Shown here in pieces: positions 56,024 to 64,000 of a stretch of 64,000 nt of DNA. The notes under the pieces were generated by a model that saw only the letters and a program-made list of their open reading frames with translations, ran no database searches and was not told where the DNA came from. This stretch comes from Legionella septentrionalis. GTDB taxonomy: Bacteria > Pseudomonadota > Gammaproteobacteria > Legionellales > Legionellaceae. The DNA lies in assembly GCF_003989745.1 (NCBI RefSeq), contig NZ_RZGS01000010.1, forward strand, positions 1 to 64,000, given 5' to 3'. The position numbers were made by a program, and so were the translations under genes. Each line of letters opens with the position of its first letter. The first letter of the stretch is position 1.

Positions 56024-58861
56024 ATGATTAGCATACGCGGGGCTAGAACCCACAATTTAAAGAATATCAATATAGATTTACCACGGGATCAATTAATTGT
56101 GATTACCGGGCTTTCCGGTTCGGGTAAATCATCGCTTGCATTTGATACGCTGTATGCGGAAGGACAGCGCCGATATGTTGAATCGCTATCTGCTTATGCT
56201 CGTCAATTCTTATCGATGATGGAGAAACCTGACGTTGACTCCATTGATGGCTTATCTCCTGCCATTTCTATCGAGCAAAAAGCCACTTCCCATAATCCCC
56301 GCTCTACCGTGGGTACTATCACTGAAATTTATGATTATTTAAGGTTATTATTTGCACGCGTGGGGGAGCCACGCTGTCCTACGCACGGGGTCAGCCTGCA
56401 TGCACAAACCATAAGCCAAATGGTCGATCAGGTGCTAGCACTTCCTGACGAAAGCAAAGCCATGATTCTGGCGCCTGTTGTTCGCGAGCGAAAGGGGGAG
56501 CATGTGCAGCTTTTGCAGCAGTTGCAAGCGCAAGGGTATGTGCGCGCCCGTATTAATGGGGAAATTTATGAATTGGACGATCCGCCTAAATTGGAGTTGC
56601 GTAAAAAACACACCATTGAGGTGGTCGTTGACCGCTTTAAAGTACGTCCCGATATTGCACAGCGTTTGAGCGAATCGTTTGAAAATGCTTTAAATCTGGC
56701 GGATGGGGTTGCAATGGTAGCTTCTGTAGATGACGCATTTGTGGAAATAACATTTTCTTCAAAATTTGCTTGCACAGAATGCGGCTACAGTTTGAGTGAA
56801 CTCGAGCCCCGGCTTTTCTCGTTTAATAATCCCATGGGAGCTTGCCCTTCCTGTGATGGATTGGGGGTGGATCAATTTTTCGATCCAGAGCGGATCATCC
56901 ATGATGAAAGCTTAAATTTAGCAGAAGGCGCTATCCGTGGCTGGGATAAACGTACAGTTTATTACCACACGTTACTGGAATCCTTGGCACAACATTATGA
57001 TTTTGACATCAATACACCCTTTTGTGATTTACCGCCATCTATACGCAATTTGGTTTTATATGGCAGTGGCAACGACATCATCGAATTCCGTTATCAACGC
57101 CCGCACGGTGGTTTTTTATTAAAAAAACATGCGTTTGAAGGGATCATTCCAAATATGCAGCGCCGTTATCGCGAATCAGATTCGGATATGGTGCGTGAGG
57201 AATTGTCAAAATATTTATCATCACGCCCATGCCCAGCTTGCCAAGGTACGCGTTTGCGGGAGGCTGCGCGCCATGTATTCGTTGCCGATACAAATTTGCC
57301 GGAAATAGCTGCCTATTCGATTGAAGAAGCGTATGCTTTTTTCAAGGCATTGCAACTGCCGGGCTATCGCGGCGAGATTGCCAAAAAGATAAATAAAGAA
57401 ATTGTCGAACGCCTTGGCTTTCTGGTGAATGTGGGTTTGGATTATTTGTCTTTGGCCCGCAGTGCGGAAACACTTTCGGGAGGAGAGGCACAACGCATTC
57501 GCTTGGCCAGCCAAATTGGTTCCGGTCTCGTCGGGGTGATGTATATTTTGGATGAACCTTCAATTGGTTTGCATCAGCGCGATAATGATCGTTTGTTGAA
57601 AACATTGCTGCATTTACGTGATCTGGGAAATACCGTCATCGTCGTGGAACATGATGAAGATGCCATACGTACCGCCAATTATGTATTGGATATTGGTCCA
57701 GGCGCTGGCGTGCACGGTGGAGAGATTGTCGCTTTTGGCCCGCCGGAAGCCATAATGACTAATCCCAACTCCTTAACCGGCCAGTATCTTTCCGGAAAAA
57801 AATGCATTGCAGTGCCGCAAGAGCGGTTGCCAGTGGATAAAGCACGCGTCATTTCCTTAAAAGGAGTTAACTGCAATAATTTACAAAATGTTGAGGTAAC
57901 CATCCCTTTAGGTGTAATGACTTGCATTACCGGCGTTTCAGGCTCGGGAAAATCGAGCCTGATTAATGATACCTTGTTTCCGCTTGCGGCAAACAAACTA
58001 AACCGTGCCAGTATGCAAATGGTCGGGAAAGTTCAAGAAATTCAAGGTTTGGAGTTATGTGATAAAGTCATCGATATTGATCAAAGCCCGATAGGGCGTA
58101 CTCCCCGCTCAAATCCTGCAACCTATACCGGATTGTTTACACCTATCCGTGAATTATTTGCCAACACGCCAGAGGCACGATCGCGCGGCTATCAGCCCGG
58201 GCGGTTTAGTTTTAATGTGCGTGGGGGGCGTTGTGAAGCTTGCCAGGGCGACGGGCTTATCAAAGTCGAGATGCATTTTCTGCCGGACATTTATGTCACT
58301 TGTGACGCGTGTAAAGGTAAGCGCTACAATCGCGAGACATTAGAAATTCTCTATAAAGGAAAAAATATTCACGAAGTGTTGGATATGACGGTAGAAGATG
58401 CGTGTTCATTCTTTGCCGCTATTCCCGTGTTAGCACGCAAATGCCAGACGTTAATTGACGTGGGATTGTCTTATATTCGTTTAGGGCAGAGTGCCACGAC
58501 TTTATCAGGCGGCGAGGCGCAACGAATAAAACTGGCACGTGAATTATCCAAACGTGGTACTGGCAATACCCTATACATCCTGGATGAACCCACGACCGGT
58601 TTGCATTTTCATGACACCCAGCAATTGTTAAACGTATTGACTTGCTTACGCGATCAGGGAAATACGATCGTCGTCATCGAGCACAACCTTGATGTCATTA
58701 AAACGGCCGACTGGATCATCGATTTGGGTCCAGAAGGCGGCAGTAAGGGAGGAAAAATTATTGCCGTGGGCACGCCTGAAGATATTGCCGCCTGCCAGCA
58801 TTCTTATACTGGCCAATTTTTGCGCCCTTTGCTTGCGTTTGCCGATGACTTATGCTTATAA
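56024..58861 (+). CDS. uvrA: UvrABC excision nuclease subunit A
   Basis: UvrA finds bulky DNA lesions in nucleotide excision repair and loads UvrB. The 945-residue product has two ABC ATPase modules with Walker A motifs GLSGSGKSS and GVSGSGKSS, two LSGGEAQRI signatures, and zinc fingers with CTECGYS...CPSC and CEAC...CDAC. The length matches E. coli (940). The ATG at 56024 gives the conserved start [13 protein letters not shown]. The gene is in the open on the + strand, 35 bases before lemA. Confidence 0.98.
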   Translation: MISIRGARTHNLKNINIDLPRDQLIVITGLSGSGKSSLAFDTLYAEGQRRYVESLSAYARQFLSMMEKPDVDSIDGLSPAISIEQKATSHNPRSTVGTITEIYDYLRLLFARVGEPRCPTHGVSLHAQTISQMVDQVLALPDESKAMILAPVVRERKGEHVQLLQQLQAQGYVRARINGEIYELDDPPKLELRKKHTIEVVVDRFKVRPDIAQRLSESFENALNLADGVAMVASVDDAFVEITFSSKFACTECGYSLSELEPRLFSFNNPMGACPSCDGLGVDQFFDPERIIHDESLNLAEGAIRGWDKRTVYYHTLLESLAQHYDFDINTPFCDLPPSIRNLVLYGSGNDIIEFRYQRPHGGFLLKKHAFEGIIPNMQRRYRESDSDMVREELSKYLSSRPCPACQGTRLREAARHVFVADTNLPEIAAYSIEEAYAFFKALQLPGYRGEIAKKINKEIVERLGFLVNVGLDYLSLARSAETLSGGEAQRIRLASQIGSGLVGVMYILDEPSIGLHQRDNDRLLKTLLHLRDLGNTVIVVEHDEDAIRTANYVLDIGPGAGVHGGEIVAFGPPEAIMTNPNSLTGQYLSGKKCIAVPQERLPVDKARVISLKGVNCNNLQNVEVTIPLGVMTCITGVSGSGKSSLINDTLFPLAANKLNRASMQMVGKVQEIQGLELCDKVIDIDQSPIGRTPRSNPATYTGLFTPIRELFANTPEARSRGYQPGRFSFNVRGGRCEACQGDGLIKVEMHFLPDIYVTCDACKGKRYNRETLEILYKGKNIHEVLDMTVEDACSFFAAIPVLARKCQTLIDVGLSYIRLGQSATTLSGGEAQRIKLARELSKRGTGNTLYILDEPTTGLHFHDTQQLLNVLTCLRDQGNTIVVIEHNLDVIKTADWIIDLGPEGGSKGGKIIAVGTPEDIAACQHSYTGQFLRPLLAFADDLCL

Positions 58862-58896
58862 CTTAACTAAGGTACACTCTTTTTAAAGGATTAGAT

Positions 58897-59478
58897 ATGG
58901 GAACTTTTCTCATAGTATTATTAATTATTGTGGTACTGGGTTTTGTGTGGGGCATCGGTACTTATAACAAGTTAATCGGCCTAATTGAGGCAATTAACAA
59001 TAACAAGCGACAGATTGACATCCAGCTTGATCGCCGTTTCAAAGTATTTCAGTCCTTGATTGAAGCTGTAAAAAAATACATGGATTACGAACAGACTACA
59101 TTAAAGGATGTAGTCGCTTTGCGCAATCAAGCACAGGCAGCCAAGGAAGCGGGTGATGAAAAAGCAAGAATTGCTGCTGAAGAAGGGATTTCTCGCATTG
59201 CTTCCGGTCTGAACGTCGTGTTTGAGCAGTATCCTGATTTAAAAGCCAGCCAAAATGTGGTGCAACTGCAGGAAGAAATTGTCAATACAGAAAACAAATT
59301 ATCTTATGCCAAACAAGCATATAATGATGGCGTTGAGCGTTATTATGCCAAGAAAAAATCGTTTTTTGAGGCCATGCTGGTGGGGTTATTTCCAGATAAA
59401 TTGGATAAACAATTTGAGTATTGGGCTTTGCCTGAAGGACAAATCCAGGCTCATGAGGATTATACAGTTAAATTTTAA
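58897..59478 (+). CDS. lemA: LemA family protein
   Basis: A 193-residue membrane-anchored protein: one N-terminal membrane segment (about 2-22), then a helical bundle with the LemA signature YNKLIGLIEAINNNKRQIDIQLDRR. LemA proteins have unclear function and often sit beside M48 peptidases, as here (gap 11 bases to the next gene). AAAGGA precedes the ATG. Confidence 0.93.
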   Translation: MGTFLIVLLIIVVLGFVWGIGTYNKLIGLIEAINNNKRQIDIQLDRRFKVFQSLIEAVKKYMDYEQTTLKDVVALRNQAQAAKEAGDEKARIAAEEGISRIASGLNVVFEQYPDLKASQNVVQLQEEIVNTENKLSYAKQAYNDGVERYYAKKKSFFEAMLVGLFPDKLDKQFEYWALPEGQIQAHEDYTVKF

Positions 59479-59489
59479 GGTCTGTACCC

Positions 59490-60518
59490 ATGAGCTTATC
59501 CGATTATCATGCAAGTACTGGCAACTGGCGAGAGCAGCTTAAACGAAATGAGCGCCGTACCCGCTGGGTTATTTTTAGCTTCATTTTTATTTATGCTTGC
59601 ATCGGGTTGCTGGTGGATGTCTTTATGCTTGCGTCAGCTTATCCGAATGCAGACTTGGGCCAATACCTGTATGCTTTATTGACCTTCAAAGCAGTGCCCT
59701 ATGCTACCTTACTCTTAGGGGGAATTGCCGTAATATCCATTTTGATCACTTATTCGATGTACGATCGCCTCATGTTATTAGGGACTGAATACCGGGAAAT
59801 CACGCCAGAAACGGCGCAAAATTTGCGGGAAAGACAATTATATAATGTTGTTGAAGAAATGAAGGTAGCGGCCGGATTGCAATATATGCCGAAGGTATAT
59901 CTTATCGAGGCCGATTATATGAATGCTTTTGCAAGCGGTTATAGCGAGAAGTCCGCCATGGTCGCCATCACTCGTGGTTTAATGGAAAAATTAGACCGAG
60001 CCGAGATGCAGGCAGTGATGGCCCATGAATTGAGCCATATACGCCATAAAGACATTAAGCTCACCCTCATGGTGGCGATTCTTAGCAATATTCTATTGAT
60101 TGTAATTGATATATTGTTTTATGCAGCTTTGTACAAGCGCGATCGCCGCCAGGATAACCGCTTACTCAGCATTATTATCCTCTTGCGCTATATCCTACCT
60201 TTCATAACGCTGATTTTGGCTTTATTTTTAAGCCGTACGCGCGAATACATGGCAGATGCTGGTTCCGTTGAACTCATGCGTGATAATGAACCCATGGCGC
60301 GTGCCTTGTTAAAAATCCATCGCGACCATGAGCAGCATGCTGAAGAGTATGCTGCTGCGTATGGGCGAACTGCTCATGAAGAAGTTCGGCAAGCTTCTTA
60401 TTTATTTGACCCTTCCATCCTCGATCCGATTAAGTCATTAAACAATGCTTTTTCTACACATCCTAGTATTGAAAAGCGATTGGAAGCTTTGGGATTTAGG
60501 CAAAAAACGAAATCCTGA
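59490..60518 (+). CDS. M48 family membrane metalloprotease (HtpX-like)
   Basis: A 342-residue zinc protease. It has membrane segments at about 26-48, 68-90, 195-215 and 226-245, and the catalytic HELSH (His179-Glu180, His183). The third ligand is probably the Glu of SRTREYMADAGSVEL. Compared with HtpX (about 290) it has a longer N-terminal part. Located directly behind lemA, it likely forms a functional pair with it in envelope protein quality control. Confidence 0.88.
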   Translation: MSLSDYHASTGNWREQLKRNERRTRWVIFSFIFIYACIGLLVDVFMLASAYPNADLGQYLYALLTFKAVPYATLLLGGIAVISILITYSMYDRLMLLGTEYREITPETAQNLRERQLYNVVEEMKVAAGLQYMPKVYLIEADYMNAFASGYSEKSAMVAITRGLMEKLDRAEMQAVMAHELSHIRHKDIKLTLMVAILSNILLIVIDILFYAALYKRDRRQDNRLLSIIILLRYILPFITLILALFLSRTREYMADAGSVELMRDNEPMARALLKIHRDHEQHAEEYAAAYGRTAHEEVRQASYLFDPSILDPIKSLNNAFSTHPSIEKRLEALGFRQKTKS

Positions 60519-60570
60519 GCAGTAATTTGGATGTAGCCTTATAGCCACAGGCGTTGGTAATGGGGTTTCT

Positions 60571-61806
60571 ATGCATACTGAACGTTTTGAACACATTAAA
60601 AACCAATTAAAATCCAATTTTCTTTTCTCTGGTCTGACGGAGCAAGAATTGGAAACCTTAGCTTCTCTAGCAAAAGAATATGAGTTTTCTGCTGCCGAAT
60701 TTATCATTGAAGAAGATGAAGCAATCCCCGAAAAACTTTATTTGATTGAAGCAGGTGTTGTTGAAATCTTAAAAAAATCGGCCAAGGATGAACAAGGTGA
60801 TTTTTATCGTATTACCACGCTTGCCAGTGGAGAAATTATAGGAGAAGTGGCTTTATTGGAAGATGCAAAGCGCACTGCTTCAGCTCGTGCGGTGACTCCG
60901 ACTAAAGTGATTGCCTTACCTTTGCAAGAGCTTAAAAATCTCTCCACATCGGGAAATAAAACGTCTTTTAAACGCTTTCTTAAGCCGTTGCGAAGACAAG
61001 TCAATGAGCCATCGGTGCATACCAAGCTCATTCAAAACCTTGCTAAAAATTTAAGCCGGCGCCTAGCGAATACCAATGCCGTGACGGCGGAGAGCTTAAG
61101 AGCGGAATTAAAATTATCACAAATGCGAATTAGTATGGGGCGGTTTTTAATTGGCACCCTCAGTGCGCTTTCCATTTATACGTATTGCCTATCGTTTATT
61201 GCTACCTACAGCAACACCTTGCCATCCACTACCATCGTGGCAGTGCCTTTGATGCTGTTTTTTAGTGGAGTAATATTTTATTTTATGATGAAAAGCGGCT
61301 ATCCATTGGCTTTTTTTGGTTTAACGCTGCAATACTGGCGGGGAGCAGTGCTTGAAAGCGTGGGGTGGACTTTTCCAGTAATGGGATTGATTGTTCTTGC
61401 CAAATGGTTATTTATAGAATTTGCACAGCTGCATATCCCCTTATTTGAGGGGTACCATGCCAGTTTTCGCGGAGGCAATACGGCATTGATAATTGCTTCA
61501 ATTATTACTTATCTTATCATGGTGCCATTGCAGGAATTAATTATGCGTGGTGCAGTCCAAGGCTCATTGCAACACTTTTTTACCGGGAAGCATGCTAAGC
61601 TGAGTGCTATTTTGGTTTCTAATCTTATTTTTGGCGCTACCCACTTGCACATTTCTTTAATCATGGGAGTGCTGGTAATGATATTTGGTATATTTTGGGG
61701 GATTATGTACGCTCGGCAAGGGAATTTGGTTGGCGTGTCAGTATCTCACTTGATGATTGGTTACTGGGCTTTTTTTGTAGTAGGTATAGAAAATATTCTT
61801 GACTAA
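60571..61806 (+). CDS. Cyclic-nucleotide-binding / CPBP intramembrane protease fusion
   Basis: A 411-residue protein. Residues about 15-165 form a cyclic-nucleotide-binding domain with a well-kept phosphate cassette (GEIIGEVALLEDAKRTASARA, about 87-107). A helical linker leads to six or so membrane segments (190-410) with the CPBP (Abi/CAAX protease) motifs: Glu322-x3-Arg326 in QELIMRG (usual EExxxR with the first Glu replaced by Gln), FGATH (His358) and a last His393. This layout suggests a membrane protease gated by a cyclic nucleotide. The gene lies 52 bases after the M48 gene and may share its transcript. Confidence 0.8.
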   Translation: MHTERFEHIKNQLKSNFLFSGLTEQELETLASLAKEYEFSAAEFIIEEDEAIPEKLYLIEAGVVEILKKSAKDEQGDFYRITTLASGEIIGEVALLEDAKRTASARAVTPTKVIALPLQELKNLSTSGNKTSFKRFLKPLRRQVNEPSVHTKLIQNLAKNLSRRLANTNAVTAESLRAELKLSQMRISMGRFLIGTLSALSIYTYCLSFIATYSNTLPSTTIVAVPLMLFFSGVIFYFMMKSGYPLAFFGLTLQYWRGAVLESVGWTFPVMGLIVLAKWLFIEFAQLHIPLFEGYHASFRGGNTALIIASIITYLIMVPLQELIMRGAVQGSLQHFFTGKHAKLSAILVSNLIFGATHLHISLIMGVLVMIFGIFWGIMYARQGNLVGVSVSHLMIGYWAFFVVGIENILD

Positions 61807-62043
61807 TTGTGTGCATTATTCTTAAGTGCGCAGCCCCGTACAGCTTTAACGGAATCTTTGCTTTTTAAAAGTGGCATGATGGTTTCCTTTGTTCTAGTAT
61901 TAGACTATAGACAGTAGTCATTGTACAGCCAACACCACGGTATGCGGAAACCAGATAGCGAGTGTGGTGAGCAAGCTTAGTCAAACTAAGAAGCCAAAAG
62001 CATTCCTGAGGTATCCACTTTTTTAGAACCGACTGTTGCAATA

Positions 62044-62373
62044 TTACTGTCTATTTTCATATACAACTGCAAAGACCCGCCGCGACACAGTAAATTGCCC
62101 AGAAAATTTTTCCAATGCTTGGGCACGCATGTACTCTGCATGTTGAGACAAGTATTGTTCCAAAGCATGCAGCGATTCAACATAATAATGAACAGTAAAA
62201 TAATGCAGATTTTTTACGTCTGATTTTATTTCTTTGAGGATGCTGACTTCTTTAAAGCCTGAAAAACTCAACATTTGTTGCGTATGTTCCCTAAGCCATG
62301 AGTAATATTCATCGGCAATATCCGCATGAGTACATACATTCACTTCATAAATTATGTTGTCTTGATTAATCAC
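62044..62373 (-). CDS. DUF4286 family protein
   Basis: A 109-residue cytosolic protein of the DUF4286 family, a ferredoxin-like alpha/beta fold judging from its alternating pattern (IIYEVNVCTHADIADEYYSWL, FTVHYYVESLHALEQYL). The start is GTG, overlapping the stop of the ABC permease gene by 8 bases. The function is unknown. It is the last gene of the exporter operon. The 237 bases between it and the convergent gene at 61806 show no gene. Confidence 0.85.
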   Translation of the reverse strand: MINQDNIIYEVNVCTHADIADEYYSWLREHTQQMLSFSGFKEVSILKEIKSDVKNLHYFTVHYYVESLHALEQYLSQHAEYMRAQALEKFSGQFTVSRRVFAVVYENRQ

Positions 62374-63139
62374 GTATACCTGTCCCTTTCTTTAGAAGAA
62401 TGAGATTAAATAAAAGCAATAAGGCCAAAATGGCGCAGATGATGCTCATCGCCAGCGTCATGTTGACATCGCGCTGTCCTGTCATCGCGTGCCGAAGAGC
62501 ATTGACCATGTATAAAATAGGATTGAAATAACTAACTTTTTGCCAAAATGTTGGCAGCATGGTAGTTAAATAAAATATCCCGCCCAAATAAGTCAATGGG
62601 GTGAGAATGAAGGTAGGGACGATGGCCACGTCATCAAAATTGCGAGCCAGTATACCGTTAGTGAAACCTGCCAGAGAAAATAAAGCGGCAACCAGGACAA
62701 TGATGATGATGGTCAAAGGCAAATTTACAATGGGAATATAAATGAAGAAGGAAGCTACTGAGTAAACCAGAATGGCTACCAAGACTCCGCGCAGCATCCC
62801 TCCTAAAATAAATCCCAGCAACATTAGTCCGGGATAGATGGGGCTTATTAATTTTTCTTCAATATTTTTTTGAAAGCGTTCGGTGAATACCGAGGTGGAT
62901 ACATTGGAATAAGCATTAATAATCACACTCATCATGATAAGGCCTGGCGCTATAAACAGCGTATAAGGCATGCCTTGGATAGGGCCAATGCGTTGGCCGA
63001 TAATTGAGCCAAAAATCAGGAAATACAACATGGTGGTAATGACTGGCGGGAAGAAGACTTGGCTAAAAATGCGGAACATACGTACCAGTTCGCGGCGAAC
63101 TAAAGTGTACAGTGCGATAAGCTGTTGTTTAATGGTCAT
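62366..63139 (-). CDS. yadH: ABC-2 type transporter permease (YadH-like)
   Basis: A 257-residue membrane protein with six hydrophobic segments of the ABC-2 permease family and the motif FTNGILARNFDDVAIVPTF, typical of YadH/NodJ-like exporters. Its start overlaps the ATPase gene by 11 bases. The transported substrate is not known for YadGH; polysaccharide, lipid or drug export has been suggested for relatives. Confidence 0.92.
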   Translation of the reverse strand: MTIKQQLIALYTLVRRELVRMFRIFSQVFFPPVITTMLYFLIFGSIIGQRIGPIQGMPYTLFIAPGLIMMSVIINAYSNVSTSVFTERFQKNIEEKLISPIYPGLMLLGFILGGMLRGVLVAILVYSVASFFIYIPIVNLPLTIIIIVLVAALFSLAGFTNGILARNFDDVAIVPTFILTPLTYLGGIFYLTTMLPTFWQKVSYFNPILYMVNALRHAMTGQRDVNMTLAMSIICAILALLLLFNLILLKKGTGIRD

Positions 63140-64000
63140 GGTTGATGAGATCCAGGAATAGTTCTTCCAAGCGGTTGGTTTTATTACGCATACTATGCAC
63201 TCTTATGTGGTTGCGGGTGAGTACCGCAAACACATCGTTTAACGACCATTTGTTATCAATACGGATCTCCAAAGTATATGGGTCAATTTTCATGCCTGTA
63301 AATGGCTCAAGGGATGGGAGGGTATCAATAGGATCAAGCGTATTTAAAATAAACGTTTGATGCCGCAAGGTTTTTAACAAGGATTTAATGGATGTGTTTT
63401 CAATGATTTCGCCTTTATGAATAATGGCAATGTTCTTACATAATTGTTCCGCTTCTTCAAGGTAATGGGTAGTAAGAATGATGGTTGTGCCTTGCTGATT
63501 GATGGCAGTTAAAAAATCCCACATGCTACGGCGTATTTCAATATCCACTCCTGCGGTGGGTTCGTCCAAAATTAACACTTTGGGGTTGTGGATAAGGGCG
63601 CGCGCGATCATCAAGCGCCGTTTCATCCCGCCTGACAAATGGCGGACGATAGCGTCTTTCTTTTCCCATAATCCAAGCTGTCGCAAAAGTTCATGGGCAC
63701 GTGATTTGGCTTGCCGGCGCATAACTCCATAGTATCCTGCCTGATTTAAAATAATTTGCTCGCAAGTTTCAAAAATATTTAAATTGAATTCTTGCGGCAC
63801 TAATCCTAGATAGGTTTTGGCATGTTCAGGCTGTTTATCCAAATCATAGCCATAAATTGAAATGCTTCCGGCAGTTTTAGTGAGCAGGGTGGTAATAAGG
63901 CCAATGGTAGTGGATTTGCCTGCACCATTTGCTCCTAATAAAGCAAAAAAATCGCCGGTTTCAACGGTTAAATCGATGCCTTTCAGTGCTTCCACCCCAT
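63129..64000 (-). CDS. yadG: ABC transporter ATP-binding protein (YadG-like), 5' end outside window
   Basis: About 290 residues are visible: Walker A LLGANGAGKSTT, Q-loop VPQEF, signature HLSGGMKRRL, Walker B VLILDEPTAGVDIE and the H-loop LTTHYLEEAE. The reading frame is open to the window edge (…GVEALKGIDLTVE). In the family about 15 more residues precede this, so a GTG at 63995 is probably not the true start. It is the first known gene of the yadGH-like exporter operon. Confidence 0.93.
   Translation of the reverse strand, partial: GVEALKGIDLTVETGDFFALLGANGAGKSTTIGLITTLLTKTAGSISIYGYDLDKQPEHAKTYLGLVPQEFNLNIFETCEQIILNQAGYYGVMRRQAKSRAHELLRQLGLWEKKDAIVRHLSGGMKRRLMIARALIHNPKVLILDEPTAGVDIEIRRSMWDFLTAINQQGTTIILTTHYLEEAEQLCKNIAIIHKGEIIENTSIKSLLKTLRHQTFILNTLDPIDTLPSLEPFTGMKIDPYTLEIRIDNKWSLNDVFAVLTRNHIRVHSMRNKTNRLEELFLDLINHDH

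Overview
The window is chromosomal DNA of a gammaproteobacterium, most likely of the order Legionellales and perhaps Coxiellaceae/Aquicella-like. Pointers to this are the order tRNA-Thr/Tyr/Gly/Thr-tuf-tRNA-Trp-secE-nusG-rplKAJL-rpoBC followed without a break by the str, S10, spc and alpha operons, an S7 with an extra acidic loop, a long S14 that keeps a four-cysteine zinc motif, and a secreted protein resembling the type IVB secretion family DotI/IcmL. The order-level placement is inference; gammaproteobacterial membership is secure. No insertion sequence, prophage or CRISPR array was seen.

Region 1 (1-31942, + strand) is the translation/transcription core. It holds the 5S rRNA at the end of an rRNA operon, five tRNA genes, two nearly identical tuf genes, the secE-nusG-ribosomal-rpoBC block, and about 30 more ribosomal protein genes with secY and rpoA, closed by a strong terminator after rplQ. 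Visible control elements are an L10 leader before rplJ, an attenuator-like hairpin between rplL and rpoB, a good promoter before rpsL, and a terminator with an embedded extended -10 site between rpsQ and rplN.

Region 2 (32127-35138, - strand) has queC, ssb and a YajR-type MFS transporter, separated by AT-rich spacers.

Region 3 (35702-41262, + strand) is a six-gene fatty-acid operon: FabL-type enoyl-ACP reductase, AcpXL-like carrier, double-hotdog dehydratase, active ketosynthase, ketosynthase homologue without the catalytic cysteine, and LpxL-family acyltransferase. The layout parallels the rhizobial very-long-chain fatty acid/lipid A cluster and suggests that a special acyl chain is built on a dedicated carrier and moved to lipid A.

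Region 4 (41367-48109) is housekeeping: lptM-dapF-trkA-trkH on the - strand, esterase-ratA-rnfH on the + strand, divergent bamE/fur, and a DUF4332 gene convergent with fur.

Region 5 (48168-53388, - strand) is a BON-domain protein and a DUF4442 protein followed by a compact four-gene cassette: C39-like peptidase, RLAN/RimK ATP-grasp ligase, GCS2-type ligase and N-formylglutamate amidohydrolase. It looks like a system that makes or trims an unknown glutamate-containing peptide or amide, and is the best candidate here for an uncharacterised pathway.

Region 6 (53418-64000) has a large Sel1-like/DUF3883 protein with a basic nuclear-localisation-like motif (possible secreted effector), an IcmL-like exported protein, uvrA, a lemA-M48 peptidase pair, a cyclic-nucleotide-binding/CPBP membrane protease fusion, and a YadG/YadH-type ABC exporter with a DUF4286 gene. 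The exporter ATPase runs off the right edge.
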